Assembly: GCA_963383645.1 (NCBI GenBank)
Contig: OY726560.1
Coordinates: 31,935,003 to 31,999,002, forward strand
Length of the DNA stretch: 64,000 bases
Reading direction: 5' to 3'
Origin: Muscardinus avellanarius
Taxonomy: Eukaryota; Chordata; Mammalia; Rodentia; Gliridae
Position numbers and translations under genes: made by a program. Every line of letters begins with the position of its first letter. The first letter of the stretch is position 1. Under the pieces are notes generated by a model. It searched no databases, was not told where the DNA came from, and saw only the letters and a program-made list of their open reading frames with translations. This document shows positions 1-11,132 of this stretch, piece by piece.

Positions 1-162
1 CCAAACAGGTGAGATAATTAAAAATCTCAGGATAATAATAGCTATCATATCATATATAGATAATAATAGCTATAACAACTGTTGCCTGGAAATCACTGTT
101 GGTCAATGCTCTGTAGATACAACCCTAGAAATGTGTATGTAACTATGAATTAAGACAATAGC
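1..162. other. AT-rich unassigned sequence with a short direct duplication
   Basis: No gene or recognised repeat family is seen. A 15-bp string, gataataatagctat, occurs at 31-45 and again at 59-73, so there is a small local duplication with 28-bp spacing. Confidence 0.5.
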
Positions 163-216
163 CAAGTAGTTTCACCTTGATGAAACTACTTGGTTTCATC
201 AAGGTGAAACTACTTG
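163..216. repeat. Perfect 24-bp inverted repeat (hairpin)
   Basis: Positions 163-186 and 193-216 are exact reverse complements, separated by a 6-base loop. This would form a stable stem-loop in DNA or in a transcript of either strand. It is not part of a repeat family I recognise. Confidence 0.85.
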
Positions 217-268
217 ATGCTCAGTGGTGAAACTACAATGTAGGTGAAACTACAATGATGCTCAGTGG
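203..268 (+). repeat. Local direct repeat next to the hairpin
   Basis: The string ggtgaaactac recurs at 203-213 and 243-253, and gatgctcagtgg at 216-227 and 257-268. The right hairpin arm is therefore part of a roughly 40-bp tandem duplication. Confidence 0.75.
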
Positions 269-904
269 TAAAGGTCCCTATTCTAAACTATTAAAATGCC
301 TTGGTGGGTTTCTATTATATTGCTAACACATTTTTAGTTCTATAGGCACACCTATCTGATTGTAGAGCTAACTGTATCTATCAAAGCCGAGACAGGAAAG
401 AGAAGGCTCACATAGATGGAATTTGTGGGGGAATGTCATTAAAGGATGATCTCTAGAGGAGTAGACAGAATTCAGGAAACCAGCAAAGGGTGCAGGGCAC
501 TCAGGCACTACTGACAGGTAAAAGGATTGTCAGTCATTTCCAATTTCAAAGAAACAAGGTGGAAAAGAATGCTACCTGGGTCACGTGTAAGTAGGAAGGT
601 GTGGGCAGGAGTAATTAGCGTGGGAACAGAAATACCTTGGACTTTCTCTTCCTGCCCTCTAATATTCTACCATTGCCTTGGGCAGAGAAGAGCAGACATT
701 GGATGGGCTGAAAGGTGGGGGTTTGGGGGCAAAATGAGAAGAAATAAACTTTCTAAATTAAAAAAAATTACAAATGGAATAGTACTATTCCACACTATTG
801 CAAAATGCTACATCATTAGCCTTTTTCAGTCTAATTAAATGAATAATTGTTTTAATATGCTTTTATTTGTGCATTGTAAGTATAAATTATACTGAGATAT
901 AATA
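269..904. other. Unassigned intergenic sequence
   Basis: No gene, RNA gene or clear repeat was recognised. A 103-codon open frame at 527-838 has no recognisable similarity and no gene context; I treat it as chance. Confidence 0.5.
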
Positions 905-1106
905 GATAGGAAGGGGAAACTCCCTAATGCCCATGATGTACATTCACAAACATATCAAAGTCAATCACTAAGCCAAACAGGAGAAGGAGGGAAGGGAAGG
1001 AAATGGGGTGGGAATTAGGGAAGAGCTAAAGTGATGTCTGCATGTATGCCTCCACCATCTTGTACTCCATTAAGATGTATGATCAATAAAAATAAAAAAA
1101 TAGAAT
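905..1106 (+). mobile_element. L1-type 3' tail, degraded
   Basis: This resembles, in sense orientation, the tail of the composite element at 53083-53458: a stretch reading tatcaaagtcaatcactaag, then a purine-rich G/A tract, then a terminus with aataaa and A-runs. The polypurine tract is typical of L1 3' UTRs. It is a truncated, older copy. Confidence 0.6.
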
Positions 1107-1440
1107 TATAGGAAGATACATGCACACAACACTTGGTGTGTTTTTCTCTGGATCCCACCCCATTCAGTCTCCTTCCCCATACATGTCATTGGGATTGGTA
1201 TTAATAATTTCCTATATGAACATGACATTATTTAAACTGTTACCTTCATTACATTTCTGCCCCTTCTCCTCCTTCCCCTAACCCCCCTTCCATTAGTCTT
1301 TGCTTTTTTACCCTAGGTCTCTTATGTTACCCAATTTCTCTCTAGCTTTCACATATTATAGAAAACATATAGCTATTCACTTTCTGAGACTGCCTAGTCT
1401 TTCTTAGCATAATATCCTCTGGTTCTATCCATTTTCCACC
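1107..1440 (-). mobile_element. L1 3' UTR fragment
   Basis: It carries the same landmarks as better L1 ends in this window (6378-7400, 28484-29372): 'acacttggtg', a C-rich stretch, then 'tgagactgcctagtc' and 'cttagcataat', which is the end of ORF2 read backwards. It abuts the preceding plus-strand tail, so two L1 3' ends lie tail to tail. Confidence 0.65.
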
Positions 1441-1763
1441 AATTCTATTTTTTCTATGACATAGGTCATAGGAAGCACTAAATAAATACTTATTGGCTAT
1501 ATGAATGAGAAATTTGGTTAAATCTTTTATTTAGAATTTCTAAAATTTAGATCAATATATGCCTTAGATATATTTTCTTATTTCCAAAGATATTCTTTAT
1601 ACATCCATTCTTCTTTTTATTCTCATTATTTTATTCTAATCCTGAAGCTTATCAAACTATTTCTCTAAGTACACTGAAAGAGATAAGCCTTGAAATTTCT
1701 GCTGTCAAATCAAAGTCCATAATTAATAGCAACCAGATTTCTATTAATGGAGTCTAGAAGGAA
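1441..1763. other. Unassigned AT-rich sequence
   Basis: Nothing recognisable on either strand. Confidence 0.45.
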
Positions 1764-1995
1764 CCAGGAATGGTGGCATTACAGTAACCCCAATACTTGG
1801 AAGGCTGAAACAGGAGGATTGCAGGCTTGAGACCAGCCTCAGCAAGTAGCAAGACCCTCAGCAATTTAGTGAGATCATGTTTCAAAATACATACATACAT
1901 ACATACATACATACATACATACATGAATAAGTAGGGCTAGGGATGTAGCTCAGAGGTAGAACTCTCCTGGGTTCAACTCTCAGAACCAAAAAAAA
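1764..1995 (+). mobile_element. B1-ID composite SINE
   Basis: A B1-like head (ggtggcattacagtaacccc...) leads to 'gagatcatgtttcaaaat', then a (CATA)n linker at about 1887-1923, then an ID-type tail (gggatgtagctcagaggtag) and poly(A). The arrangement is that of sciurid B1-ID dimeric SINEs. It is moderately diverged. Confidence 0.85.
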
Positions 1996-2049
1996 AAAAA
2001 TTGAGGATAAAAGGATCTAGACCCCAAATTTGTAACTCAAGTTAAGAAT

Positions 2050-2140
2050 ATTAAATGATACACCAAGTACTGTGCACATACATATTTCTATCACTCTGAA
2101 CCTTATTATGATGTATAATTACAGTGCACTAAGAAAAGTA
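2050..2140 (+). mobile_element. L1 3' terminal fragment
   Basis: The text 'tgatgtataattacagtgca' closely resembles the terminal 3' sequence of the local L1 family (…gatgtatgactacaatgcac in sense). Short and degraded. Confidence 0.45.
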
Positions 2141-2495
2141 TATAAAAAAGATTAAATGGCATTAATAGTGTCACCTAAATCAAGCAGTGTGCTTTATAGG
2201 TTCTTTTCTTTCTTTTATTTCAATAAAGAGCTGAGTGCTTTAAATTAGAAAATGGTCCTGGATCAAGGTAGAAATAATTATCTTCTGTGCTTGAAGCACA
2301 ATCATATGTAAGAGAATAAGAAAGAATTCCTGTATAGGGAGGATGAAAGCCGCTTTATTGAATAGATTCCAAGCTTCTCCTAAGGCTGATCTACAAATAT
2401 CAGCACTTCAGAACAAAATGAATGTATCGATCATGATAACAGTAACATCAAATTTGTGTGTTCACTTTGAGCCAGGCATGCCCTGAAGTGTTTTT
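2141..2495. other. Unassigned sequence
   Basis: No gene or repeat recognised. Confidence 0.45.
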
Positions 2496-2942
2496 TAATA
2501 CTTTCATTGGTGTATTGCAACTATGCATCATAGTGAGGTTCAAAGTGTACAAACATTTATGCACATGGCCCTTGGTGTTTCCCTCTGGACCCCCACCTTC
2601 TTCCCCTCCCCATACATATTAGTAAGACCCACAGTGGTACTTTCACATATGAACAAACCATTATTTGGACTGTTCCTTTAATCAGTTCTCCTCCCAACAG
2701 CTCCCCCAAATCTCCCCCACTATTCTACTGGTCTCCGTCCTCATTTATCTGAAGTCCTTTTTATTTCTTATTTTCTCTCTTGCTTCCACATTTGAGAGAA
2801 AACATTTGAACATTTGAGCCTTGACTTTCTGTAACTTGCTGATCTTACTTAGCATAATAGTCTCCAGTTCTACCCATTTTCCTGCACATGACATAATCTT
2901 CTTCTTTTTGCTGAGTAAAATTTCCTTGTGTGTATGTACCAC

Positions 2943-2947
<5 letters not shown>
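2496..2947 (-). mobile_element. L1 3' end (3' UTR plus last part of ORF2)
   Basis: It begins with a T-run followed by 'cattggtgtattgcaactat' (reverse of the L1 terminus), then a C-rich tract (reverse of the G-rich 3' UTR tract), then the reverse-strand end of ORF2. The minus-strand translation near 2760-2940 resembles the ORF2 C-terminus (…KKKKIMSCAGKWVELE…). Severely 5' truncated. Confidence 0.8.

Positions 2948-2994
<47 letters not shown>
2948..2994. repeat. (TA)n microsatellite
   Basis: An essentially pure TA dinucleotide run of about 46 bp at the 5' break of the adjacent L1 fragment. Confidence 0.95.
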
Positions 2995-2995
<1 letters not shown>

Positions 2996-3054
2996 TCTTT
3001 TCCCCCTTCTATTTGAACCTTACAAGAGTTGACCATTTTAATTGTAATATCAAT

Positions 3055-3285
3055 AAAAACAGTAGCTACTATCTATTAGATTCATACTATGCACAAGGCT
3101 CATTTGTATTTTTCAACTCAATAATCCAAACAGTGTTATGACTTTGTAATGAATATTTTACTATCAGATGATCTTGCCCAAGGCCACACATATAACCAGT
3201 AATCAGTAGAGGCATCTGGAACCCAGGCTGTCTGAGCAAAACTTTTGCTGCTCTCAACAATACAGTGGCAAGTCTCTTTTGAGTC
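3055..3285 (-). mobile_element. MIR SINE remnant
   Basis: The plus strand shows the MIR reverse-complement landmarks: 'cttgcccaaggccacacat', then 'ggaacccaggctgtctgag'. This is an ancient mammalian-wide SINE. Confidence 0.75.
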
Positions 3286-3492
3286 CTGTTTCATTTAATA
3301 TGTTTTGGCTGAAATTAGAAAAGCTCATGTCCCCCACTTGGGTCTGCAAGGTGCTATAAAAATATCTTAGAGGAGAAAGACAGCAAGTTCATTTTTGCCA
3401 TATATAAGAGAGGAAATTTTGGTGCATTTATTGATGATGAGAGAAAAAAGATATAGAAAATGTACAATGAACAAAATAAAAAAAAACATTTT

Positions 3493-3685
3493 TAGTTGTT
3501 TTGAAGTTTGAACCCAGGGGCACTCTGACTCAAAGCCACACATCCATCTCTATTTTGTTTAATTTGAAACAGGGTCCTAGGGACTTGCTGAGTGTCTTGC
3601 TAAGTGACTGAGATCGGTCATGAACCTGTGATCTTCTGGTTTCAGCCTTCCAAGTACTAGAAATACAGGTGTGCTCCAAGTCTGG
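3493..3685 (-). mobile_element. B1-ID composite SINE
   Basis: Reverse-strand ID part (gaacccaggggcactctgac) is followed by 'tttgaaacagggtcctaggg', a degraded B1 middle, and 'cttccaagtactagaaatac'. Old and diverged. Confidence 0.75.
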
Positions 3686-4098
3686 ATGAGAGTGAATTTT
3701 TGAGGAAAAACTGTCACAATTGACTTAAGAAGCATGTATTGCTATTCTGCTACACATTCTCTTTCCACTTGGACACATTTTCCAAATGGATCTGGAAACA
3801 CTTAACATGACCCATTGTCCTTTAAATAGAGTCAGTGCTGCAAAACAGCTCCCAGAAGAAGGTGCCCCATAAAAGCTTCAACAACCCCATTTACCGATCC
3901 AGGTAATGACTCCCTATACCTTGACTGGTACATTTCTAGAATTCATCCTGTTCACTAATCTATACATGGCTATATAGGGGAGCAAGGCTTTTGTAGAGGG
4001 CTCTGTAGTGAAGAAGCTCCTTTGAAATAAATTAATTCCTAATGCTACTGATCCAGAGAGAAATCCACCAAGTGTTATATGCATGTGTTTTTTTTTAT
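3686..4098. other. Unassigned sequence
   Basis: No gene or repeat family recognised. Confidence 0.45.
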
Positions 4099-4155
4099 CA
4101 CACTAAACCTCAATATGCTATCTGGTTACAATGCACCAATAAAAATATATTATAT
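4099..4155 (+). mobile_element. L1 3' terminal fragment
   Basis: The end 'ggttacaatgcaccaataaa' matches in sense the terminus of the local L1 family. Very short. Confidence 0.5.
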
Positions 4156-4389
4156 TTTTAAAATATCTGGAAAAGCTTGAGTATGTAACTCTGGTCTCAA
4201 TTTTAAATTTTATAAAATACACACCAGATTTAATAGAATGAAAAAGGTTAAATATCTCATTAATATTCTAGTTTGATTATATGTTAAAGTGATAAGTATC
4301 ATAAATACATTGGAGTATATGAAAATATATTTAATATATACCGGGTGAAGAGGGTCTGGAAAAACAATCTAACTGGAAAAGTAGATAAA

Positions 4390-4640
4390 TAGATTTGGAA
4401 CTTGAAGACAAGATAGTATAGTGGTTAAACATACAAACTGTCAAGTCAAAACCCCTAGGCTTAAATGCCAACTTTAAAAGTATACAATCTTACAGAAGTT
4501 TCCTAACCATTTTCTGCCTTGGTTTATCAATCTGTAACATGGAAATTATTATAATGGTAGCACCTGATACATACGGTCTTAGGAAAAATGGATGATATGA
4601 TGTTAAAACCAGCGTAGCTGTCAGAATAGTACCTGGCATA
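4390..4640 (+). mobile_element. MIR SINE remnant
   Basis: It carries the tRNA-like head 'agtatagtggttaaac', a core containing 'ccttggtttatcaatctgta', and a tail with 'agtacctggcatagaatgtg', all MIR landmarks in plus orientation. Confidence 0.8.
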
Positions 4641-5984
4641 GAATGTGCTTGTGATTGGCCACTGTCATTTCAGCCAAGACCAGCCATGTGACCAGTGCAA
4701 TCTGCAGACTTCCATAGAAATACACTCTGTTCTTTGCTAAAGGGTCATGGCCTAGGACCTAGAAATCCCTTTTGTCTTTGATAATCCATTCTCCCACTGG
4801 AAATAGGCTCCTGTGATCGAAAGGCAAGCAGTTGTATTCTGTCTGACAGTTGGTTTCTCGAAGATTTTAATATCTCTAAGCTCTAATATAAATCCCCTCT
4901 GACCTCACTTCCAGTAGATTATGTCAAACTAAAGAAGAGGACAATTAGAGCTGAAATCTCATCACCCGTATTATTCTCGGTGCATTATTCAAAAAGTGCT
5001 ACCATTCATCTGATATCTGCAATAACTCCCAAGAAACCTCATTCTGTCACCAGAGATACGGCTGTGAGAGTTTGCTTGGGCAAGCAAGCGTCCTTGCTTC
5101 TGTCAGCCAGCGGGGCTCTCTTCTAAAGAGAGGGCATTCTAAAGACTAGTCAGCCAACTTATTTCCCTTTCCTCTGCACTTGCTTTTATGGGCTCCCTTC
5201 CTGCTAAGAATTAAAGCAAGAATGGTCTGTAGGATTCATTAAAAGCCATGACCTTCTCCTCCTCTCAGTGCCAAGAGAATATAGTATTTGAGTTCAGCTC
5301 TGGAGACAGACAGGCTTCGCTTCCTGACGTGTATGATACAGGACTATTCTTGCTATCACTGAGCCTTGGAATATAGGTGTGATTTTATAAGAATAAACAA
5401 AGTGAAATGATGTGCTTCACCGCATATAGTAACCTTTCAATAGTGGTATCAATTATTGCTGTTCGTTCCCCTCCCTTAATACCTGACCTGTTTTTCCATG
5501 TTTCCTCTTCCCAATTATGTCAAACTCTTTATGTTTTATATCAGTCTACTTTTCTGCTCAATACCTCCCTACCGTCAAAAGCATATTCTCTTAATGATCT
5601 GCTCTGAATTCTTATTCACCACCTGATCAAATCACAGCTGGTTTGGTGATCTTCCACACTCTTTGCAAAACACTTTTTCTGATTCCTTTGTTTAATTGTC
5701 TGCAGCACCACACAATCTAAAGCAATTACCATTCCACTTTTCCTAATGTACAAGGGTAAGGCTCCAATAATTCCTCTCACTTTCGATAAAGGCCACTTTT
5801 CTGAAATACTAGAGCACTCTGAAGGAGGGCTCCTCCAGCCCCTGTGAACTGACTGAGAAAGAGGTCCTGGCACAGGCTGCAGCCTGGAGTTTCACAGCTG
5901 AAAGGAAGCAGGGCGCAGGGGTGGAGTCCAGGCTTGTTTTCTGTGTCAGGTGGCAGGCACAGAATTAAATCGTGCTTAAGGATA
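4641..5984. other. Unassigned intergenic sequence, possible old LINE remnant at about 5410-5780
   Basis: No gene is supported. The pyrimidine-rich stretch at about 5410-5780 has the texture of an old L2/CR1-type LINE relic, but I cannot assign it. Open frames at 5407-5607 (+) and 5616-5873 (-) have no recognisable product. Confidence 0.4.
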
Positions 5985-6125
5985 GAGGCTTCAGAATCAA
6001 GCCAGAAGAAAGTCAGGTTTCAGCAACACTGCTCTCTGCCTGTGTGACCTTGAGTGCATTATTTTAACTTTTCTGAATTTTGTTTTATCAACTTAAACAT
6101 GGGAGGGCAAATAAATAGTATCTAC
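5985..6125 (+). mobile_element. MIR SINE remnant
   Basis: The core reads 'cctgtgtgaccttgagtgca' followed by 'tatcaacttaaacatggga' and 'aaataaatagtatctac', a standard MIR plus-strand pattern. Confidence 0.8.
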
Positions 6126-6147
6126 TATATATATACTATATATATAA

Positions 6148-6179
<32 letters not shown>
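6126..6179. repeat. (TA)n then (TG)n microsatellite
   Basis: TA-rich sequence passes into about 13 TG units at the 3' end of the MIR. Confidence 0.9.
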
Positions 6180-6180
<1 letters not shown>

Positions 6181-6377
6181 TACAAACCAGTTATTAATGT
6201 ACTCTGTGCTGTGAGGCTTCTTCCTTGACATGTGATGGTATCCTCCCTGGAATGATACAAAGAGTCTTAACTGATTATTCTGCTCTGCTCTTCATCTCTC
6301 TATCCATTTACACAAAGCTGTCAAGTGGTTTAAAAAATGTAACTGGATCATGTCACTCTTCTATTTAAAATGAATTT

Positions 6378-7400
6378 TCTTTTTTTATACTTTTGTGCAT
6401 TGCATTCTCACATTATAATGTAGTTCCTAGTCATAGTGATATACATGCACACAGCACTTGGTGGGCGTTCCCCATCTCCCTCCTCTCTCTCCTTTTCCCC
6501 ACACAGAGTATTGAGATTGGATTGGTAATCTCACTTTATGTGTATAATGTCCATGGAGGTGTTTCCTTCATTGATTCCCCTTCCCTTCCCCCTACCCTCT
6601 TCCCTTAGACCACCTCTCTGGCTCCACTGGAGTTTGTTTTCCATTATCTGAAGTCACTCTTGTATCCCAATTACTCCCTAGCTTCCCCATATGAGAGAAT
6701 ATATATGACCCTTCACTTTGTGTGACTGGCTAATCTCACTTAACATAATGTTCTCCAGGTCCATCCATTTTTCTGCAAATGACACAATTTGTTCTTTATT
6801 GATGAGTAGAATTCCTTGTATATTTATCCCATAATTTTGCAATCCATTCATCTGTTGATGGCTGTAATTTGGGTTTTGTGAATTCTGCTGCTATAAGCAT
6901 AGATATGCACATATTACTATAATATTCTGATTTCATTTCCCTTGAAAAGATACGCAGAAGTGGTATAGCTGGATCAAATGGTGAATCTATTTCCAATTTT
7001 CTGAGAAATCTTCTCACTGATCTCTGTAGTGGATGTACTAATTTGCAATCCTACCAACAGTGTAGAAGAGTTCCTATTTCCCGACATCCTCGCCAGTATT
7101 TATTGTTGCTTGTCTTCTTTATGATTGCCATTCTGACTGGCGTTAGATGGCATCTGAGTGTAGTTTTGATGTGTATCTCCCTGTTTGCTAATGATGCTGA
7201 ACATTTTTTCATGTATATACTAGCCACTCACATTTCTTCTTTTGTGAAGTGTCTATTTAGTTCAGTGGCTCATTTGTTGATTGAGTTTTTTGTTAGTGTT
7301 AAGTCTTCTAAATATGTTGTATATTCTAGATATTAATCTCCTGTCAGAGGAATAGGTGGCAAAGATTTTCTCCATTCTGTAGGCTCTCTCTTTGGACAAT
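6378..7400 (-). mobile_element. L1 3' end with partial ORF2 (pseudogenised)
   Basis: From left: T-rich terminus, 'cacagcacttggtgggcgtt', C-rich tract, then reverse-strand ORF2. The minus translation at 6796-7017 contains IDSPFDPAIPLLRIF and a degraded STDEWIAKLWDKYT-like stretch, typical of the C-terminal part of L1 ORF2. The fragment then continues into the upstream ORF2 region with stops. It is the longest L1 piece in the left half; 5' truncated and non-functional. Confidence 0.88.
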
Positions 7401-7464
7401 GCATTTAACACAAAAAATTTAAAATTTAAAAAAACAAACACATAAACACAATTCCAGTCTTTAA

Positions 7465-7950
7465 CAAGTTGGATCTGGCTTCTGTCTGCTCCTCTCCCTT
7501 CTTATCATATCACCCCTCCCACACTCCAGCCACATTCCAGCCACACTGTTCTTGTAGTTTCTCAAGTGAATATATTTTTTTCAACTACTCAAAGGCCTTT
7601 GCATGTGCTGCCTTTCTTCCTGAAGGGTCCTCATCTAGATATTTACCTGTGATCTCATTCTATTTCTTCAATTTTCTGCAATATATCTTCAGAGAGGCCA
7701 TTATTTATCTCCTGGTTAAATCTTATTCCCCTATTATATTCTCCGATAGCGCCATAAATTTTTCGTTAGAAAGCCAATCTCTATTTGTATTTCTATATAT
7801 GTATAATCTCAGCTCAATGTCTACCTCAGAACTTCCTCTAAGTACAATGAACCCGGGAATCATATTTGTTTATTCCTTTACACCAGGTGTCCGCCCCAGC
7901 ATTGGGCACATGGCTGATACTTCACAGATCTCTGAGATCAATGTGGAGTG
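7465..7950 (+). mobile_element. Probable L2 LINE remnant
   Basis: The stretch 'ctcaaaggcctttgcatgtg' and the end 'ccagcattgggcacatggct' resemble L2 3' region text. A 160-codon open frame here is explained by low stop density in the relic rather than by a gene. Confidence 0.5.
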
Positions 7951-8009
7951 ATGAGAACAATTAGAGAAGGGAGGCCTTTCCTGCTTCTGCCTTAGCACAG
8001 TCCTCACCT

Positions 8010-8240
8010 TCAGCAGCATCGGCAGAATCATCATGACAGCAGTAGTTACTATTTATCAAATGACCACTGTGTACAGGGCTTTGTGTTAAACTTTTTCTGT
8101 GCCTTCTCTCATTTAATCTTCACTAACACTCCACCATGCTTTTCAGATAAGGGGAAAAGAGCATATGCAAGGTCATATAGCTATAAGGAGCTCAGAAATA
8201 AACCCAGATCTATTGGAATTAAAACCTATGGCCTTGCCAT
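8010..8240 (-). mobile_element. MIR SINE remnant
   Basis: Reverse-complement MIR: 'gcaaggtcatatagctataa' with flanking 'cttttcagataaggggaaaa' and 'aaacccagatctattggaa'. Confidence 0.75.
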
Positions 8241-8518
8241 AGGAGAGAGAATGAAATAGGTTCCAACTTATACAAAGGAGTGGATTAGTGCTTTATTCTG
8301 AAAAGATGAAATGAATTAGAACCCTTAATTTTCAAAACCTCCCTCAAAAGTACATTACAGTGCTTAAAATTTCTAAATGACCAAGAACTCAGACTTGAAT
8401 CAAAATTGCTTCATTCCAATGCTAAGTGGAAATGAATAATAAATTACCTGTGTCCTAAACTCACTAATTTTTTATGACATTTCTACTCTTTTGGTATGCT
8501 TTGAAAATGAGAATTAAT

Positions 8519-8700
8519 GACGTCCACTTGTAATCCCAGTACCTGGGAGTTTGAGACAAGAGGACAGCAGTCAGCCTCAGCTACTTAGTGAGAGCCTCTG
8601 TAACTTAGTGAGACTGTTTCAAAATAATAATAAAAAACATAGGGATGGAGACATAGCTTGGAGGTAGAATGCTCCATAAAAATGGTAGAATGTACCATAA
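8519..8700 (+). mobile_element. B1-ID composite SINE
   Basis: B1 text 'cttgtaatcccagtacctgg', 'tgtaacttagtgagactg', A-rich linker, then a decayed ID tail (agacatagcttggaggtag). The first bases of B1 are missing or mutated. Confidence 0.8.
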
Positions 8701-10190
8701 AAAATAAAAAGAAAATGAGAAGTAGATGATGGGAAAGCAGTATTCCCTTTCAGCCATTAAACACTAGTAAGACCACCTCCATTCAGCAGAGAGCTGCTGG
8801 AACTTTGAAATAAATGGGTCTTCAGCCCTTACACACATTTGTTTACCTGCTCCCTAGCAACCAGAGCCATATGCCCAGGATCGTTATTCACAAGACCGTG
8901 CTTCCTCATGCCCATAAACATCTTGTAATATCATTTCTCTAAGACAATTAAAACCCAGTACCTTCACATTTGCAAAACTAGAAAGGTTCATTAAAAAGAT
9001 GCTTCTGGAAGAAGAGTTATATAGACAAGGAAGTGGCCATCCTTATTTGTGTCTTCATCTACCAATCATTTGATAGATCAACCAAAGGATCGTCCTTGGA
9101 ACTCAAATAACTAAGAAAGTTAAGGAGTTAGGAACTATAAATATTAGTAATTTTTCATCAGTCAATGTTTCCTAAAAGTTTGGAAAAATAGTCTGAGATT
9201 TGGAGCAATGATACACCAAAAAGTGACAAATAGAAGCCAGACACAGAGTTAGTATAACCCAGGTGGAAAAGAGGGTCAAAAGGGTGGGGTGATGAACCCA
9301 GGAAGTGTCAACAGATGATGTGGAAAATGCTGTTGCCTAGACAGGATCTGTAAGAACACACACAAACTTGATACCCAAAAGCTATTGTACAAAGCCATGG
9401 CTATGCATGAATATAGAAGGAGTCCAATGGGCTCTGTATGAGCAAGAAGGAATTTTTCTTGTATAAAAAGAAGGAATTTGCCTAGAGTGGGAGCATGGTC
9501 CTCTTATCTGGAATACACTAACATTAGAATTAAATTGGTCTCCCGGCTCCCAAGATGGAAGCTTCACCTTTCAGGACAGGTGACACCTTTCTAACTAATA
9601 GCATTGGAAGCACAGATTCTTAAACATCCTGACAAGATAGAGATTAAGACCTTATATTTTCTCCAGTACTCCGTGATAGACCTCAGACCTCAGTGGAATT
9701 CTTATGTATCCATGTCATGATCCTGTTTTAAATTTGCACCCAAGCATTCATACCCATGTTTTCCTAGCTAAGGGGAATTTTTAAATAAAATATTACAAGG
9801 AAACTAGTCTCCTGTGATTGATGTTAAGAGTGGGACTGAGCCTTCCAGATTCTCTTTCAAGGAGGCGGTTTTTATCCTGGCTGCTGGTAGAGCTCTCAGA
9901 GACTGCTGCCAGCCCTTGCAGAGACAGCCTTAGCTAAAGAGTGCTGCTTCATGCCAGATCATCTGTTTCCCAGAGGGACCCAGCCTAGTGATTGATAGAA
10001 GTAGGGATGTAAAGACCAGCTATTTAGACCCCAACTGGGACATGTCTTGGGAACTATTTTAGCTCCATAACTGGCAATGGGGATAGGCAATTTGCCATCC
10101 AGTAGGATTCTGTCCCAATATAGTAGGACTTCTGTCTGTTCCTGATGCTCCCATCCTTTCAATGGCAGATGTGGCAATAGCCTCCAAATT
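8701..10190. other. Unassigned intergenic sequence
   Basis: No gene, RNA gene or repeat family recognised. Small open frames (9382-9567, 9959-10177, both minus) have no recognisable content. Confidence 0.45.
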
Positions 10191-10410
10191 TACATATATA
10201 TATGCAAATATATATTATATATATTTATATGTATATAAATTATATGTGCTTTAATATGTTTATATATTAAATATATTAATAAAATTTTATCTATCATATA
10301 ATTAATATAGTAAATATTAAATATTATATTAAATATTAAATATATATCAATATATTATATATTAAAGTATATATGCATACATGTATATATACTTAATAAT
10401 ACAGTTCTAA
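10191..10410. repeat. AT-rich low-complexity tract
   Basis: About 220 bp of almost pure A/T made of imperfect TATA and TAAATAT motifs, with many short palindromes. Confidence 0.9.
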
Positions 10411-10802
10411 TTTTTAGATGGAAATATTGTAGCTCAGTTAAAATAATTTATTTTCTAAGCTTCGTTACAAGTGGGCATAGCTGAGGAACTGTGTTTTGAG
10501 AAAGAAAATGTAAATAAAGTATTCTAAAAGGAAAGGCTACAACTCTCTTTGCTCTTCTTCCTCTGTCCTGGTTGAAACAAAGTCATGATAGATGGAGACT
10601 AAGCAATTCTCATGGACCTGAAACAACATGGTTAAATATGTCAGAGGAGAAAATAGGAGTATGGGAATATGATATTTGTGAAGCCACAGTACCAGCCAAT
10701 TTATGTATTATCAGATTATTTTTTGCAGGGGTGGGGGACAACTTCCATTCCCTGAGCATGTCTTTAGGGAGATTTGTTTTTAGTTAAAATGTTGGAATTA
10801 AA
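10411..10802. other. Unassigned sequence
   Basis: Nothing recognisable. Confidence 0.45.
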
Positions 10803-10986
10803 GACATTTGGTGGCACATGCCTACAATCCCAGTACTTGGAAGGCTGGCCTTGTAACAAGGCCCTCTGCAACTTAGTGAAATCCTGTTTCAAAATTAAAA
10901 ATAAAGAAACTTGGGTTATACCTCAGAAGTAAACTGTCTCTAGATTCAATCTTCAGTACCAAAACTAAAAAGTAAAAAAAAAAATG
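10803..10986 (+). mobile_element. B1-ID composite SINE, internally deleted
   Basis: 'ggtggcacatgcctacaatc', 'cttggaaggctgg', then a deletion of the mid-B1 part, 'tctgcaacttagtgaaatcc', linker, and a degraded ID tail ending 'cttcagtacc' and A-rich sequence. Confidence 0.8.
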
Positions 10987-11132
10987 CTTTGGGGAAGATT
11001 AATAGTAGAAACAATCTCCAAGATGAAATTAAACAATTCAAAGACACGTTTATGTAGCTTATAAAGCAATTTATTCAAATCAGAGCATAAAAGCTATTTC
11101 TAAAAAAAATACTTGGAATTAATAAGTTATCT

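Noticed and set aside
6796..7336. Open frames of 73 and 97 codons near 7 kb
   Set aside because: They are pieces and shadows of a decayed minus-strand L1 ORF2, not host genes.
7469..7951. 160-codon open frame on the plus strand
   Set aside because: Low-complexity Ser/Phe/Tyr-rich translation in a probable L2 relic; no recognised domain.
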